The position numbers were made by a program, and so were the translations under genes. Source: Photobacterium aphoticum (GTDB lineage: Bacteria; Pseudomonadota; Gammaproteobacteria; Enterobacterales; Vibrionaceae). Taken from it: a stretch of DNA of 64,000 nt. Below are positions 38,345 through 46,314 of the stretch, piece by piece. The notes under the pieces are model-generated. The model searched no databases. It saw only the letters and a list, made by a program, of their open reading frames with translations, and was not told the DNA's origin. The DNA lies in NCBI RefSeq assembly GCF_001029435.1, contig NZ_LDOV01000030.1, positions 80,156 through 144,155 on the forward strand, in the 5' to 3' direction. The first letter of the stretch is position 1, and each line of letters opens with the position of its first letter.

Positions 38345-38460
38345 ATTTTTGCTAGGGTGAGCGCCTATTTCAGCGTGGCAGAGACCGCCTCTTAATAGGG
38401 CGATTTCATTAGCATCCCGTGACGACACAGCACGGTGTGGGCTGGGTGCTAATGAAATCA
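38345..38460 (+). ncRNA. Candidate manA RNA motif (structured 5' leader)
   Basis: Two nested or adjacent helices precede manA. CGCCTATT (38362-38369) pairs with AATAGGGCG (38394-38402) around an inner AGAG/CTCT hairpin. GATTTCATTAGCATCCC (38402-38418) pairs over 16 positions with GGGTGCTAATGAAATC (38444-38459), with one bulged T and a possible inner CACA/TGTG stem. The second helix ends 22 bases before the ATG. A manA RNA motif, a putative cis-regulatory RNA, is known upstream of manA in Photobacterium; I identify this leader with it by position and complexity, not by a covariance model. Confidence 0.55.
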
Positions 38461-38481
38461 GTATGAGTTATAAGGAATGTT

Positions 38482-39687
38482 ATGACGACTTCACCGCGTT
38501 TTTATCGCATGCACAACATCATTCAGGATTACGCATGGGGTAGCAAAACCTCAATCGGCGAGCTGTTCGGTATTGAAAACCCAACGGGCCAGCCACAAGC
38601 TGAACTTTGGATGGGCGCACACCAAAATGGTTGTTCGACCATCGAGGTAAACGGTCAGCCAACGCTACTGTCTGACTTCATTGGCGCAGATATGCCAGCC
38701 ATTATCGGTGCTGATACCGCTGCCACCTTTGGTGAACTGCCTTACCTGTTTAAAGTCCTGGCAGCCGCAAACGCGCTGTCTGTACAGGTACACCCAAGCA
38801 AAGCGCAAGCAGAAGAAGGCTTTGCCAAAGAAGAAGCGGCAGGCATTCCACGCACTGCGGGCAACCGCAACTACAAAGATCCTAACCACAAGCCAGAGTT
38901 GGTGTTTGCCCTAACGCCATACCAAGCGATGAACGGTTTCCGTGAATACAGCGAAATCGTTGCACTGTTTAATGCATTGGCGATTGACGAATTGGCAGAG
39001 CTGGTCGCGGCACTGGAAGCGAATCAAAATGAAGCGGGTCTGGAAGCCTTCTTTGAAGCCATGCTATCACTAACGGGCGAGCGTAAAGATCGTTGTGTCG
39101 ACGCGCTATTGACCTACGCAGAAGCGAACAAAGACGATGCATTGTGCGCATTGCTACTCGAACTGGCTGAGCAGTACCCAGGCGACATCGGTTTGTTCTC
39201 CCCGCTGATGCTGAACACCCTGACGCTACAGCCAGGCGAAGCTATGTTCCTGGACGCATGTACGCCACACGCGTACATCAAAGGCACAGGCCTTGAAATC
39301 ATGGCGAACTCAGACAACGTACTGCGTGCCGGCCTGACACCAAAATACATGGACGTGCCAGAGCTAGTGAGCTGCACCCGTTGTGTGCCAATGCCGTTCG
39401 ACACTTTGTTGTTGGCCCCAATGGCGAACGAGGTTGAAGAAGCGGGTGTGGCGCATTACCCAATCCCAGTGCCAGATTTCAAATTCAGCGTGTACACCAA
39501 CATGGCTGTGAAAGCACTGACTACACAAAGCGCAGAAATTCTGTTTGCTGTGGATGCACCGCTAACCGTTGCCCATGCTGATGGCGAAAGCGTGACTATC
39601 GAGAAAGGCCAGTCGGTATTTATTCCTGCTAACACCGGTGAATACCTGGCGACCTCAACCGGTCAATTTGCACGCGCCTACAACTAA
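38482..39687 (+). CDS. manA: Mannose-6-phosphate isomerase, class I
   Basis: 401 residues, as usual for type I phosphomannose isomerase. IIQDYAWGSKTSIGELFG opens the fold; zinc ligands are in VQVHPSKAQAEEGF and NHKPELVFAL and the later DACTPHAYIKGTGLEIMANSDN. It interconverts mannose 6-phosphate and fructose 6-phosphate and thus follows the upstream PTS. ATG 38482 has AAGGA at good spacing. Its leader carries the candidate manA RNA. Confidence 0.96.
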   Translation: MTTSPRFYRMHNIIQDYAWGSKTSIGELFGIENPTGQPQAELWMGAHQNGCSTIEVNGQPTLLSDFIGADMPAIIGADTAATFGELPYLFKVLAAANALSVQVHPSKAQAEEGFAKEEAAGIPRTAGNRNYKDPNHKPELVFALTPYQAMNGFREYSEIVALFNALAIDELAELVAALEANQNEAGLEAFFEAMLSLTGERKDRCVDALLTYAEANKDDALCALLLELAEQYPGDIGLFSPLMLNTLTLQPGEAMFLDACTPHAYIKGTGLEIMANSDNVLRAGLTPKYMDVPELVSCTRCVPMPFDTLLLAPMANEVEEAGVAHYPIPVPDFKFSVYTNMAVKALTTQSAEILFAVDAPLTVAHADGESVTIEKGQSVFIPANTGEYLATSTGQFARAYN

Positions 39688-39786
39688 TGGCGCCGCGTTT
39701 ATCGCGCGGTTTGTCGTAAAGGTAAGCGAGATGCGGGTTCTGTGCGCGGTTGATGTCGCACGCACAGAAAAGGGCTTTACACCTTA

Positions 39787-39912
39787 AGCTGTAACCCGTA
39801 TTATTCGCCGCATGGAGAGATGGCTGAGTGGTTGAAAGCACCGGTCTTGAAAACCGGCATACGTTAATAGCGTATCTAGGGTTCAAATCCCTATCTCTCC
39901 GCCACATTTAAG
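39787..39912 (+). repeat. Direct repeat, left copy (tRNA-Ser unit)
   Basis: This 126-base stretch, from just before the tRNA promoter region to six bases after the CCA-adjacent ACATTTAAG, is identical to 59600-59725. The copies are 19,813 bases apart and in the same orientation. Confidence 0.95.
39814..39904 (+). tRNA. tRNA-Ser (anticodon TGA)
   Basis: Class II tRNA with a long variable arm. Acceptor GGAGAGA/TCTCTCC, anticodon stem CCGGT/ACCGG with loop CTTGAAA (anticodon TGA), T arm AGGGTTCAAATCCCT, discriminator G and encoded CCA. An identical gene lies at 59627-59717. Confidence 0.97.
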
Positions 39913-39942
39913 AAAACCGCTACTCTGTTAGCGGTTTTTTTT
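39913..39942 (+). terminator. Rho-independent terminator after tRNA-Ser
   Basis: AAAACCGCTA/TAGCGGTTTT stem with loop CTCTGT and a run of eight T, directly after the tRNA. Confidence 0.9.
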
Positions 39943-40071
39943 CGCCTGAATTTTGTGATAACGAGATAGGGTGCAGAACCCTAGACAAGGGTTCACCTGA
40001 GCGAAGCGAAAGCACATTGCCCGTGCCGAAGGCGCGAAAAGGCAATAGCCCGAAGGGCGCGAGCTTGCGAG

Positions 40072-40322
40072 CAGTAAATCCCTATCTCTCCGCCACATTC
40101 TAAGCCCCAGTCGAAAGACTGGGGCTTTTTTGCATTTGTCGTGTGCAACCCCAGCACTCCGCCATATTCTAAAGCCCCCGACTGCGTGTCCCGGTCAAAG
40201 ACTGGGGCTTTTTCGTATGCGTAAAGTATTACCTTTGGAAATAGGGATTTTAAAATCCCTCGTCGCCTGCGACCCCAGCTGAATGCAGGCCAGTCGTGTG
40301 CGACCCCAGCACTCCGCCACAT
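40072..40322 (+). repeat. tRNA-Ser 3'-end remnants and two terminators
   Basis: Three further copies of a tRNA-like 3' end ending in CTCCGCCA lie near 40095, 40165 and 40318. The first repeats AAATCCCTATCTCTCCGCCA from the tRNA. Terminators follow: AAGCCCCAGTC/GACTGGGGCTT at 40102-40131 and a related one at 40171-40213. Bases 40205-40322 contain an anticodon-arm-like GGGATTTTAAAATCCC and resemble 59752-59850 after the second tRNA. This looks like a decayed run of tRNA-Ser genes. The remaining gap to 40501 shows nothing. Confidence 0.7.
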
Positions 40323-40501
40323 TTAAAGCCTCTCTTAATGCCTATCTCACCTCATGACCAATATAGGTTTCATCAGTATTACAGTTGTCTTTCAGGTGAC
40401 TTCACAGTCAGCGCAGCGCGTTTTGATGGCGTATTTCAAATAAGGCATATTTGTGTAAAGCCTTTCATGAATGTGCGGTTTCCGTAAGGGCGGTAGCGTG
40501 G

Positions 40502-41479
40502 TTATTCAGCCGTTAATATTGCAGAGAGTGGGCTTTGTACACCTGAAGCACCTCGTTTTAACACATGGGTATAAATCTCTGTGGTTCTCACGTCATTGTG
40601 GCCTAATTGTTCTTGAACCGTGCGGATATCAGAGCCATTGGCCAGAATATGGGTGGCAAAAGAGTGCCGAAGTGTATGGCATGATATCGATTTTTCAATC
40701 TTGCTTAGTTTTCCTGCATTTTTAATTTCCTTACTCAGAGAGGTTCTATGGATGTGATGCCGACGTATATGACCTGTTGAAGGATCAGCTGAAAGGTGGC
40801 GAGAAGGGAACAGAAACTGCCATGTCTTTTCTTTAGGTGCATTTGGATATTTTGTTGCGAGAGCAAAGGGAAGATAAACCCCGCTAAAATGAGGGTTCGC
40901 AATGTCATTTTGGTGATAGTGCTCAACTAAGCATTGTTGATTTCGTAATGCGGGATAAAGTTCTTTTGCTAGCGTTACTGTACGATTCTTTCTGCCTTTA
41001 GACTGCCATATTCTGAGTGCGCCATAGTCGTAGTCTATATCACCGTAGCGTAAATGAAGCACTTCAGATAATCGGAGCCCACTGCCATACATTAATTGGA
41101 AGGGGAGCAATAAGTCTTTGCGGATGTGTTGAAAAAGCAAGGTGATTTCAGTTGGTGTTAAAACGGTAGGGATTTTACGATCTCTGTGTGATTTTTTAAA
41201 ACCCATATCAAGTGGTAAGGCTTGATTAAGAAATTGATTATAGAGAAATACGAGAGCATTGAGTGCTGTGGCTTGTGTTCGTGCTGCAACATTACGTGAG
41301 ACGGCAAGGTAAGAAAGAAATACTTTGACCTCAGAAGCCCCCATATCACGGGGGTGCTTTTTGTTGTGAAAAAGAATGAAGTGCTTAATCCAATAGGTGT
41401 AGACCTTAACAGTTTGCTTGCTGTAATGCTTCGCATACATGAAATGTTCAATAGATTGAAGAAAGGGTGATGTCGTCAT
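40502..41479 (-). CDS. intI: Integron integrase
   Basis: The start at 41479 (MTTSPFLQSIEHFM) with AGGA upstream gives 325 residues, normal for IntI. Tyrosine-recombinase residues are SGLRLSEVLHLRY (Arg), HTLRHSFATH (His, Arg) and LGHNDVRTTEIYTHV (His, Tyr). Between them the extra stretch near KEKTWQFLFPS and the RRHHIH segment are the integron-specific region that sets IntI apart from XerC/D. It reads away from the cassettes on the opposite strand, as in chromosomal integrons. A LexA box overlaps its promoter. The gene appears intact, so the array may still be mobile. Confidence 0.95.
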   Translation of the reverse strand: MTTSPFLQSIEHFMYAKHYSKQTVKVYTYWIKHFILFHNKKHPRDMGASEVKVFLSYLAVSRNVAARTQATALNALVFLYNQFLNQALPLDMGFKKSHRDRKIPTVLTPTEITLLFQHIRKDLLLPFQLMYGSGLRLSEVLHLRYGDIDYDYGALRIWQSKGRKNRTVTLAKELYPALRNQQCLVEHYHQNDIANPHFSGVYLPFALATKYPNAPKEKTWQFLFPSRHLSADPSTGHIRRHHIHRTSLSKEIKNAGKLSKIEKSISCHTLRHSFATHILANGSDIRTVQEQLGHNDVRTTEIYTHVLKRGASGVQSPLSAILTAE

Positions 41480-41488
41480 TATCAGATC

Positions 41489-41504
41489 CTGTTTGTATAT
41501 ACAG
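41489..41504 (-). promoter_or_regulatory. LexA (SOS) box upstream of intI
   Basis: CTGT-N8-ACAG exactly (on the gene strand CTGTATATACAAACAG), ten bases upstream of the integrase ATG. SOS control of integron integrases by LexA is established in Vibrio. Confidence 0.85.
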
Positions 41505-41808
41505 GAAACATAGATGTGAAATGGTATAGATAAAAAACAAAGCAATCGACATTTGATTAAAGTCACATTTCACATATTAACTTATCATTGATTCTCACAA
41601 AATCGTGACATTAGATGGATGTCGAAAAAGTGGAATGTGATATATGGAATGATTCTACAATTCTCCAGTGGTGAAATTATTGATTTATTATATTTCAATG
41701 GGTTGGGTTTTATATTAGTATTTACTTATCTTGATATATAGAGTTGTGAGGTAGAAAGAATCTATATATTAAGTTGTTAGTTTTACCATTGAATACGGTG
41801 GAGCAAAT
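41505..41808. other. attI region between integrase and first cassette
   Basis: About 300 AT-rich bases. The likely attI core is GTTAGTT at 41776-41782, which fits GTTRRRY with one mismatch and lies 33 bases before the first cassette gene. The cassette promoter is expected here but I cannot assign its -35 and -10 elements with confidence. Confidence 0.5.
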
Positions 41809-42723
41809 ATGAGTAAGATATATAAGTACTTTGGCGAAGGTGTAATTGACAAAGTCTTTGCAAAAGATGATTTTTGTAATGTTAAGTGTTCATACCCTAA
41901 AGACTATAATGACCCTTATGAGCTATTTTTAGCCGTAAAAAGAGATCTACTGCCGGAACATGTAGCTTTTTACAATGAAGTAATTAGTGAGTTACCTCAG
42001 TTTCCAACTTCTTGTTTTTCTCAATCTCCTATTGCTTCACCAATGTGGGCTCATTATGCAAACAACCATTCTGGCTTTGTGCTGGAGTTTGATTTGGAAA
42101 AGCTACAAGAAAAATTTGAAGGTAATCCTATTTGGGAAGTTAGTTATCGAACTGAACCACATCCAAATTTAACTCAAATTTTAGCTAGGGCAGCTCAAAC
42201 ATTGAAGCCTCGTCATGTCCAAGAATTACGACAATATACTTTTGTTGAAGCATATTTTTCTAAATATGACGAGTGGAGTTATGAGAAAGAAGTTAGGTTT
42301 GTTGATACTTTAGGCGTGACAACGAAAATTGCTGAAAAAGATATTTTGGAAATCCCAATGTCATGTGTTACCAAAATACTAGTTGGACCTAGAGCCAGTG
42401 AAGAATTTGTAGCGAAGAGCCTTGATGTGGCAAATGAAACCGGAATTAGTTGGGTTAAACAAGTTATTGGGAAAAGTAACCCTAAGCCATATTTCTTAGA
42501 TGCGACTAAAACAGCTTACCGTTTTGAAAACGGGGAATTAACGCAAGTTGATAAACTTTGTATTTCTTGTACAGAGCCATTGATTGATACGGATGAGCAG
42601 TGTCCATGGTGTAGGGTAACGGAGCAGCACGCTGATAATGCAGCCATGAACAATCCATTCAGATTACTTGAAAGGGCTGGTTTGCTAGAGCAGTACCTAA
42701 AAAAACAAGGTGAACTTGGGTAA
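41809..42723 (+). CDS. DUF2971 protein with zinc ribbon (cassette 1)
   Basis: 304 residues, AT-rich compared with the flanking chromosome. IYKYFGEGVIDKVF, SYPKDYNDPYE, CFSQSPIASPMWAHYANNHSGFVLEFD and the WSYEKEVRF motif are typical of DUF2971. A C-terminal zinc ribbon (CISC...CPWC, about residues 258-275) is an addition I do not know as standard. DUF2971 genes are frequent in integrons and in phage-defence neighbourhoods, but no biochemical role is established. As the first cassette it is the best placed for expression from an attI promoter. Confidence 0.8.
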   Translation: MSKIYKYFGEGVIDKVFAKDDFCNVKCSYPKDYNDPYELFLAVKRDLLPEHVAFYNEVISELPQFPTSCFSQSPIASPMWAHYANNHSGFVLEFDLEKLQEKFEGNPIWEVSYRTEPHPNLTQILARAAQTLKPRHVQELRQYTFVEAYFSKYDEWSYEKEVRFVDTLGVTTKIAEKDILEIPMSCVTKILVGPRASEEFVAKSLDVANETGISWVKQVIGKSNPKPYFLDATKTAYRFENGELTQVDKLCISCTEPLIDTDEQCPWCRVTEQHADNAAMNNPFRLLERAGLLEQYLKKQGELG

Positions 42724-42724
42724 A

Positions 42725-42844
42725 ACTAACAATTACTTCCAGTCTGACCCCAAACACTGCGCGGTTTTAGTGTTGGCTCGCTGCGCTCAAACAATAACAC
42801 AAAACCCACTTCGTATTCGGGGCAGCTGAAGTAGGGTGTTATAT
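42725..42844 (+). repeat. attC site 1
   Basis: A 120-base imperfect palindrome from CTAAC (R'') to GTTATAT (R'). The arms TTACTTCCAG and CTGAAGTA pair. The length is that of vibrio VCR-type attC sites. Confidence 0.8.
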
Positions 42845-42858
42845 TTTTGGGGAGACTT

Positions 42859-43524
42859 ATGAGTAAGATTCTTAGTACATCAGATTTAAAAGCTGGTGAT
42901 GTCATACTATGTTTTGAGAATAGTAAATTTGATCCACTAGGTAAGAAAATACAGAAAGTGACTGGGAGTGAATATGTGCATGCAGGTATTTTTCTTGGTG
43001 ACAATATGGTTGTTGAATCTATGACGTCGGGGTTAACCAAAGAGTCTATTTCTAATGTGATCGCTCGATATGATCATGTCGCAATAATTAGGCGTCATGA
43101 TGCGTGGTGTGAGTCAAATATTGTTCTTTTAAGGTACTTTGCGGAAAAAGCACTAGAAACTGGGTGTAAATACAACTTTTCGGGTGTCATGAAGTTTAAA
43201 CAATCAAAGCAACTCCATGAGGCTACTGTTATCCAACAGCTAGAGGACTACTTTTCCGGTAATATGGTTCAAAAATCACCACTCAAACATCAGTACTTTT
43301 GTTCTGAGTTTGTTGTCGATTGCTTTATCGCTACTGGTTTCATTGACCAGAGTGCTGCTGTTTATTATAACAGCGAAACATTCGCTCCGGGCGACCTAGG
43401 GAAAGATCCCACGTTTGGATACTTTTTAGGCTACATCTCCGACGACGAGAATTATCAAGTACCTGAAGCAGATGAATTCTATAATCAATCCACGTGGGAA
43501 GACATTTTTGAATCAAAAACTTAG
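42859..43524 (+). CDS. Permuted NlpC/P60 (YiiX/YebB-like) protein (cassette 2)
   Basis: From the ATG at 42859, which follows GGGGAGA, 221 residues. LKAGDVILCF, then YVHAGIFLGDNMVVES with the His and KHQYFCSEFVVDCF with the Cys give the His-before-Cys order of circularly permuted papain-like NlpC/P60 enzymes (DUF830 type). These cleave or transacylate amide or ester bonds in peptidoglycan, lipids or other substrates. The cassette gene at 46964-47818 has the same architecture. The IS30 element begins three bases after its stop codon. Confidence 0.75.
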   Translation: MSKILSTSDLKAGDVILCFENSKFDPLGKKIQKVTGSEYVHAGIFLGDNMVVESMTSGLTKESISNVIARYDHVAIIRRHDAWCESNIVLLRYFAEKALETGCKYNFSGVMKFKQSKQLHEATVIQQLEDYFSGNMVQKSPLKHQYFCSEFVVDCFIATGFIDQSAAVYYNSETFAPGDLGKDPTFGYFLGYISDDENYQVPEADEFYNQSTWEDIFESKT

Positions 43525-43526
43525 TA

Positions 43527-44603
43527 TCAAGTTTGAAGTGCGACACTTTCTACAGATGCGCATGAATATACTCCGTTGGTGTCCTATACCCAAGTCTTTT
43601 GCGTGGGCGCGTATTTAATTTGTGTGCAATTTCATTGCAGAGCTTCTGTGTCACGTGTGACATAGAAGTTCGTTTTGGTAAGTATTGTCGTATTAAGCCA
43701 TTAGTGTTCTCATTAGTGCCTCGTTCCCATGAGTGGTATGGGTTTGCAAAGTAAAACAGACAGTTATGATGTTTTTCTAGTTGTGCATAACCATGAAATT
43801 CAGTGCCGTTATCCGCAGTTATCGTCCTAAAAGGTAAGTCAGAGCGGGTCATGATTTTGCTCATTCTTACGTTGAGCGACTCGCTTGTTCTATCGTCCAT
43901 TTGCCCAATAAAAGTGTAGCCAGTCATTCTGTCGACTAAAGTCACGATACAGTGCTTGGTTCCGCGGCCAACGACGGTATCAATTTCCCAATGGCCGGGC
44001 TCTTTTCTATGCTCAGCTTTTGCAGGTCTTTCGGTAATATGACGCTTTGCTGCCAGGCGACCTCGGCTGTCTTTTGAGTTATACCTTTTACGCCTTTTCT
44101 TAGTGGATTGGCGTAGGTGTTTCCATAGGGTTCCACCGAGAGTTTTATCGTTCCAAATATGCTGATAAATGAGCTCGTGGCTCATTGTTGGATAGCCTCT
44201 TACTCGTAGGTATCCGACGATTTGGTCAGGGCTCCAATCCAGTCGTAGCAAGGCTTCAGGTAACCTGAAGTCGATTTCGCTGTAACGCTTATTTCTGCGC
44301 GAGCGGCTTAGCCGGTTGCGAGCCATCTGTTGGGCTCTCCATGCTTGATAGGAATACCTTTTAAAATGTCTGTTGTATCGGGAATTACGTTCAATTTCTC
44401 GATAGATAGTAGCTTTGTGACGCCCCAGTTGTTTAGCTATTTTAGCGGTACTAATTCCTTGCTTTCTGAGTGCAGAAATCATATACCTTTCGTTCTCAGT
44501 GAGGTGCGTGTATCTCATGTTTTTTACTTCTTGGCGGGAGCAAAGTTCATGATTATCGCATCTCACTGTTTTTATGTTCAGAGGTGTCGCACTTCGTACT
44601 TGA
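43527..44603. mobile_element. IS30-family insertion sequence
   Basis: About 1077 bases bounded by imperfect inverted repeats TCAAGTTTGAAGTGCGACAC (left) and its partner ACTTGA-type end at 44584-44603, which match in 18 of 20 positions. One intact transposase gene fills it. It separates the cassette 2 gene from attC site 2. The target duplication is not clear. Confidence 0.85.
43550..44518 (-). CDS. IS30-family transposase
   Basis: The start at 44518 (MRYTHLTENERY) gives 322 residues. An N-terminal HTH (GISTAKIAKQLGRHKATIYRE) is followed by a DDE integrase core: WEIDTVVGRG (Asp), TADNGTEFHGY (Asp) and ERGTNENTNGLIRQYLPK (Glu). The C-terminal LNTRPRKRLGYRTP is typical of IS30. No frameshift or stop is seen, so the element may be active. 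Confidence 0.95.
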   Translation of the reverse strand: MRYTHLTENERYMISALRKQGISTAKIAKQLGRHKATIYREIERNSRYNRHFKRYSYQAWRAQQMARNRLSRSRRNKRYSEIDFRLPEALLRLDWSPDQIVGYLRVRGYPTMSHELIYQHIWNDKTLGGTLWKHLRQSTKKRRKRYNSKDSRGRLAAKRHITERPAKAEHRKEPGHWEIDTVVGRGTKHCIVTLVDRMTGYTFIGQMDDRTSESLNVRMSKIMTRSDLPFRTITADNGTEFHGYAQLEKHHNCLFYFANPYHSWERGTNENTNGLIRQYLPKRTSMSHVTQKLCNEIAHKLNTRPRKRLGYRTPTEYIHAHL

Positions 44604-44612
44604 ATCCAAGAA

Positions 44613-44738
44613 ATATAACAAACTGTTCAAGAGTGATTCGCAACGCGTGGCATTTTTACTATGCGTTGTGTTTGGTGTTTAAGGCGGTATGCGGGAGCTT
44701 CAGTATTGCGTCGCTCACACCTTAACAGGGCGTTAAGT
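44613..44738 (+). repeat. attC site 2
   Basis: About 126 bases from TATAACAAAC (R'') to GCGTTAAGT (R'), with internal palindromic arms such as CGCAACGC/GCGTTG. It closes cassette 2, which the IS30 element has stretched. Confidence 0.85.
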
Positions 44739-44800
44739 TTCTATGGTCTATTATTTATTATCAACAATTAAGGAGCGATCATGACAATACAAAATACAAA

Positions 44801-45556
44801 ATGTTTATAGTCTTGGCTTTGGCTACATTGCTGTCAGGCTGCCCTTTAGATGGGGACAATGGTAAAAATGGTGAGACAGGACCTACTGGTGAAACAGGGC
44901 TCTCTGGCATCAATTGCTGGGATCTTGACGGTGATCGTATCAATGATAGCGACGAGGATAAAAATAATGACGGACTTTGGGATGCTAATGATTGTGTCAC
45001 CGTTATAAACGCTGAGAGGCTCTTACAATCTGCGGAAGCTGAATTTAACCATCAACACTTATGTGAAGCACTAGCGAACTTAGGGCAGTATCCTACTGGC
45101 TGCCCTTCTGCAGCTCACACAGTGCCCACAGGGACACTGACTAGAATTAATCAAAATCTACTTTTTGATGATGGTAGTGGTGGCTTTGAAACGTGCAATT
45201 TTCCGCCAAATAACGGCCTTTTAAGTATTGAACTAAGAGATGATCTTGATAAGCCCGGTGAAAAAGACGCGTGGTTTGTTCTAGACGGAGGATACATAGC
45301 TAAAACTCTACAATTAGCCTATACGGATGTTATCGACAATAATTCGTGTCGAAATGAATGTGCGGGCGACGTTAACTGTATTGCTTCACTTGCGTTGGAA
45401 AGCGGAACAAGAGCGGAGTGCAAAATTTTCTATCACTCTGACACCATATCTGCTTACGAAAGGCTATGTGGTGTTTCAGGTGGTGGGTTAACCCCCACTG
45501 AAATATGTGCTTTATCTCTCCGCGGTCAAGCGCTTTGGGATGTAAAGTGTCCCTAG
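44801..45556 (+). CDS. Lipoprotein with Ca-binding-type repeats (cassette 3)
   Basis: 251 residues beginning MFIVLALATLLSGC, a lipobox with Cys at residue 14 but with no positive charge before it. Next come short collagen-like GNG/GPTG triplets (GETGPTGETG), then DLDGDRINDSDEDKNNDG, an Asp-rich loop like thrombospondin type 3 calcium repeats. Many Cys follow. A strong ribosome site (AAGGAG) at 44771 serves an ATG at 44781 that ends after nine codons in another frame; adding one base or losing two near 44795 would join it to this gene and give the missing Lys. So the true start is doubtful and a frameshift is possible. Confidence 0.6.
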   Translation: MFIVLALATLLSGCPLDGDNGKNGETGPTGETGLSGINCWDLDGDRINDSDEDKNNDGLWDANDCVTVINAERLLQSAEAEFNHQHLCEALANLGQYPTGCPSAAHTVPTGTLTRINQNLLFDDGSGGFETCNFPPNNGLLSIELRDDLDKPGEKDAWFVLDGGYIAKTLQLAYTDVIDNNSCRNECAGDVNCIASLALESGTRAECKIFYHSDTISAYERLCGVSGGGLTPTEICALSLRGQALWDVKCP

Positions 45557-45563
45557 TGTAAAA

Positions 45564-45623
45564 ACTTAACAAGTCAAAGCACTCGGACGCAGCAAAGCTG
45601 CGCCGGTGTTTGAGGCGTTATAA
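45564..45623 (+). repeat. attC site 3 (short type)
   Basis: Exactly 60 bases from ACTTAAC to GTTATAA. CAAAGCACTCGG pairs with CCGGTGTTTG and CGCAG with CTGCG around CAAAG. It is the compact type found in mobile integrons, unlike the 120-base sites elsewhere in this array. Confidence 0.85.
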
Positions 45624-45636
45624 GACAAGGAATAAA

Positions 45637-46314
45637 ATGGACATTATTGACTTAGACAATGATTTAGGTTTTTTGGATCATGATGAAGAAAACTGTGAGT
45701 TGTATTTCAATTTGTACGTCTCACCAGTTTCTTTACAAAGTAAAAACAAAGAAGCTAAACGAAAATTACAATCTTCAATAAAAGAAGCGCTAACACGCTT
45801 AGACTTTTATTTGGTCGGTAATGTTAGCTTTCATCTTACATGGAACCTGCATGAGCACCGGAGAATTGAAACCGATGGGGCATCGGATATTGATAATATT
45901 TTAAAACCAATCATAGATAGTTTTACGGGTTTTGATGCTCTTTTGATTGATGACAATCAAATTGATGATGTGCATGCTCAATGGGCACACTATTACGATT
46001 ACAACGATGATAAATTTGTTGTAACGATAAAGTATGAACCGGGAGAGCTAATCCCTAAAAAAGCTCTCTTCTTGCTTCAGCTAGAGAGCAATCTTTTTAT
46101 TCCTATTAAGATTCACAGCGATAACAATGATCGTAGTTTGGAGCTTGAGCGGATACTATCTGATTATCGGAAACGTAAGGAAGATATCACCAGCCAAGGA
46201 TACGACAGAGCAACTAGGCGTAAAAATAGAATGCAAAGGTTTTTCCATAAAAGTCGAATTGACCACGGATTTAGTAGAGGAAGTTCAGCAACATACCTTG
46301 AGTATGTCTTATAA
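45637..46314 (+). CDS. RusA-like Holliday-junction resolvase family protein (cassette 4)
   Basis: ATG 45637 follows AAGGA and gives 225 residues. DIDNILKPIIDSFTGFDALL and IDDNQIDDVHAQW (about residues 83-115) match the acidic metal-binding signature of RusA endonucleases (D-x-D-N-x-x-K ... DD). The C-terminal 80 residues are highly charged and extend past the usual 120-residue RusA. RusA enzymes cut Holliday junctions and are mainly of phage origin. Whether this cassette protein acts on folded attC or other DNA is unknown. Confidence 0.6.
   Translation: MDIIDLDNDLGFLDHDEENCELYFNLYVSPVSLQSKNKEAKRKLQSSIKEALTRLDFYLVGNVSFHLTWNLHEHRRIETDGASDIDNILKPIIDSFTGFDALLIDDNQIDDVHAQWAHYYDYNDDKFVVTIKYEPGELIPKKALFLLQLESNLFIPIKIHSDNNDRSLELERILSDYRKRKEDITSQGYDRATRRKNRMQRFFHKSRIDHGFSRGSSATYLEYVL

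Noticed and set aside
41480..41566. 29-residue N-terminal extension of the integrase
   Set aside because: It would run through the LexA box and promoter; the ATG at 41479 gives the usual IntI length.
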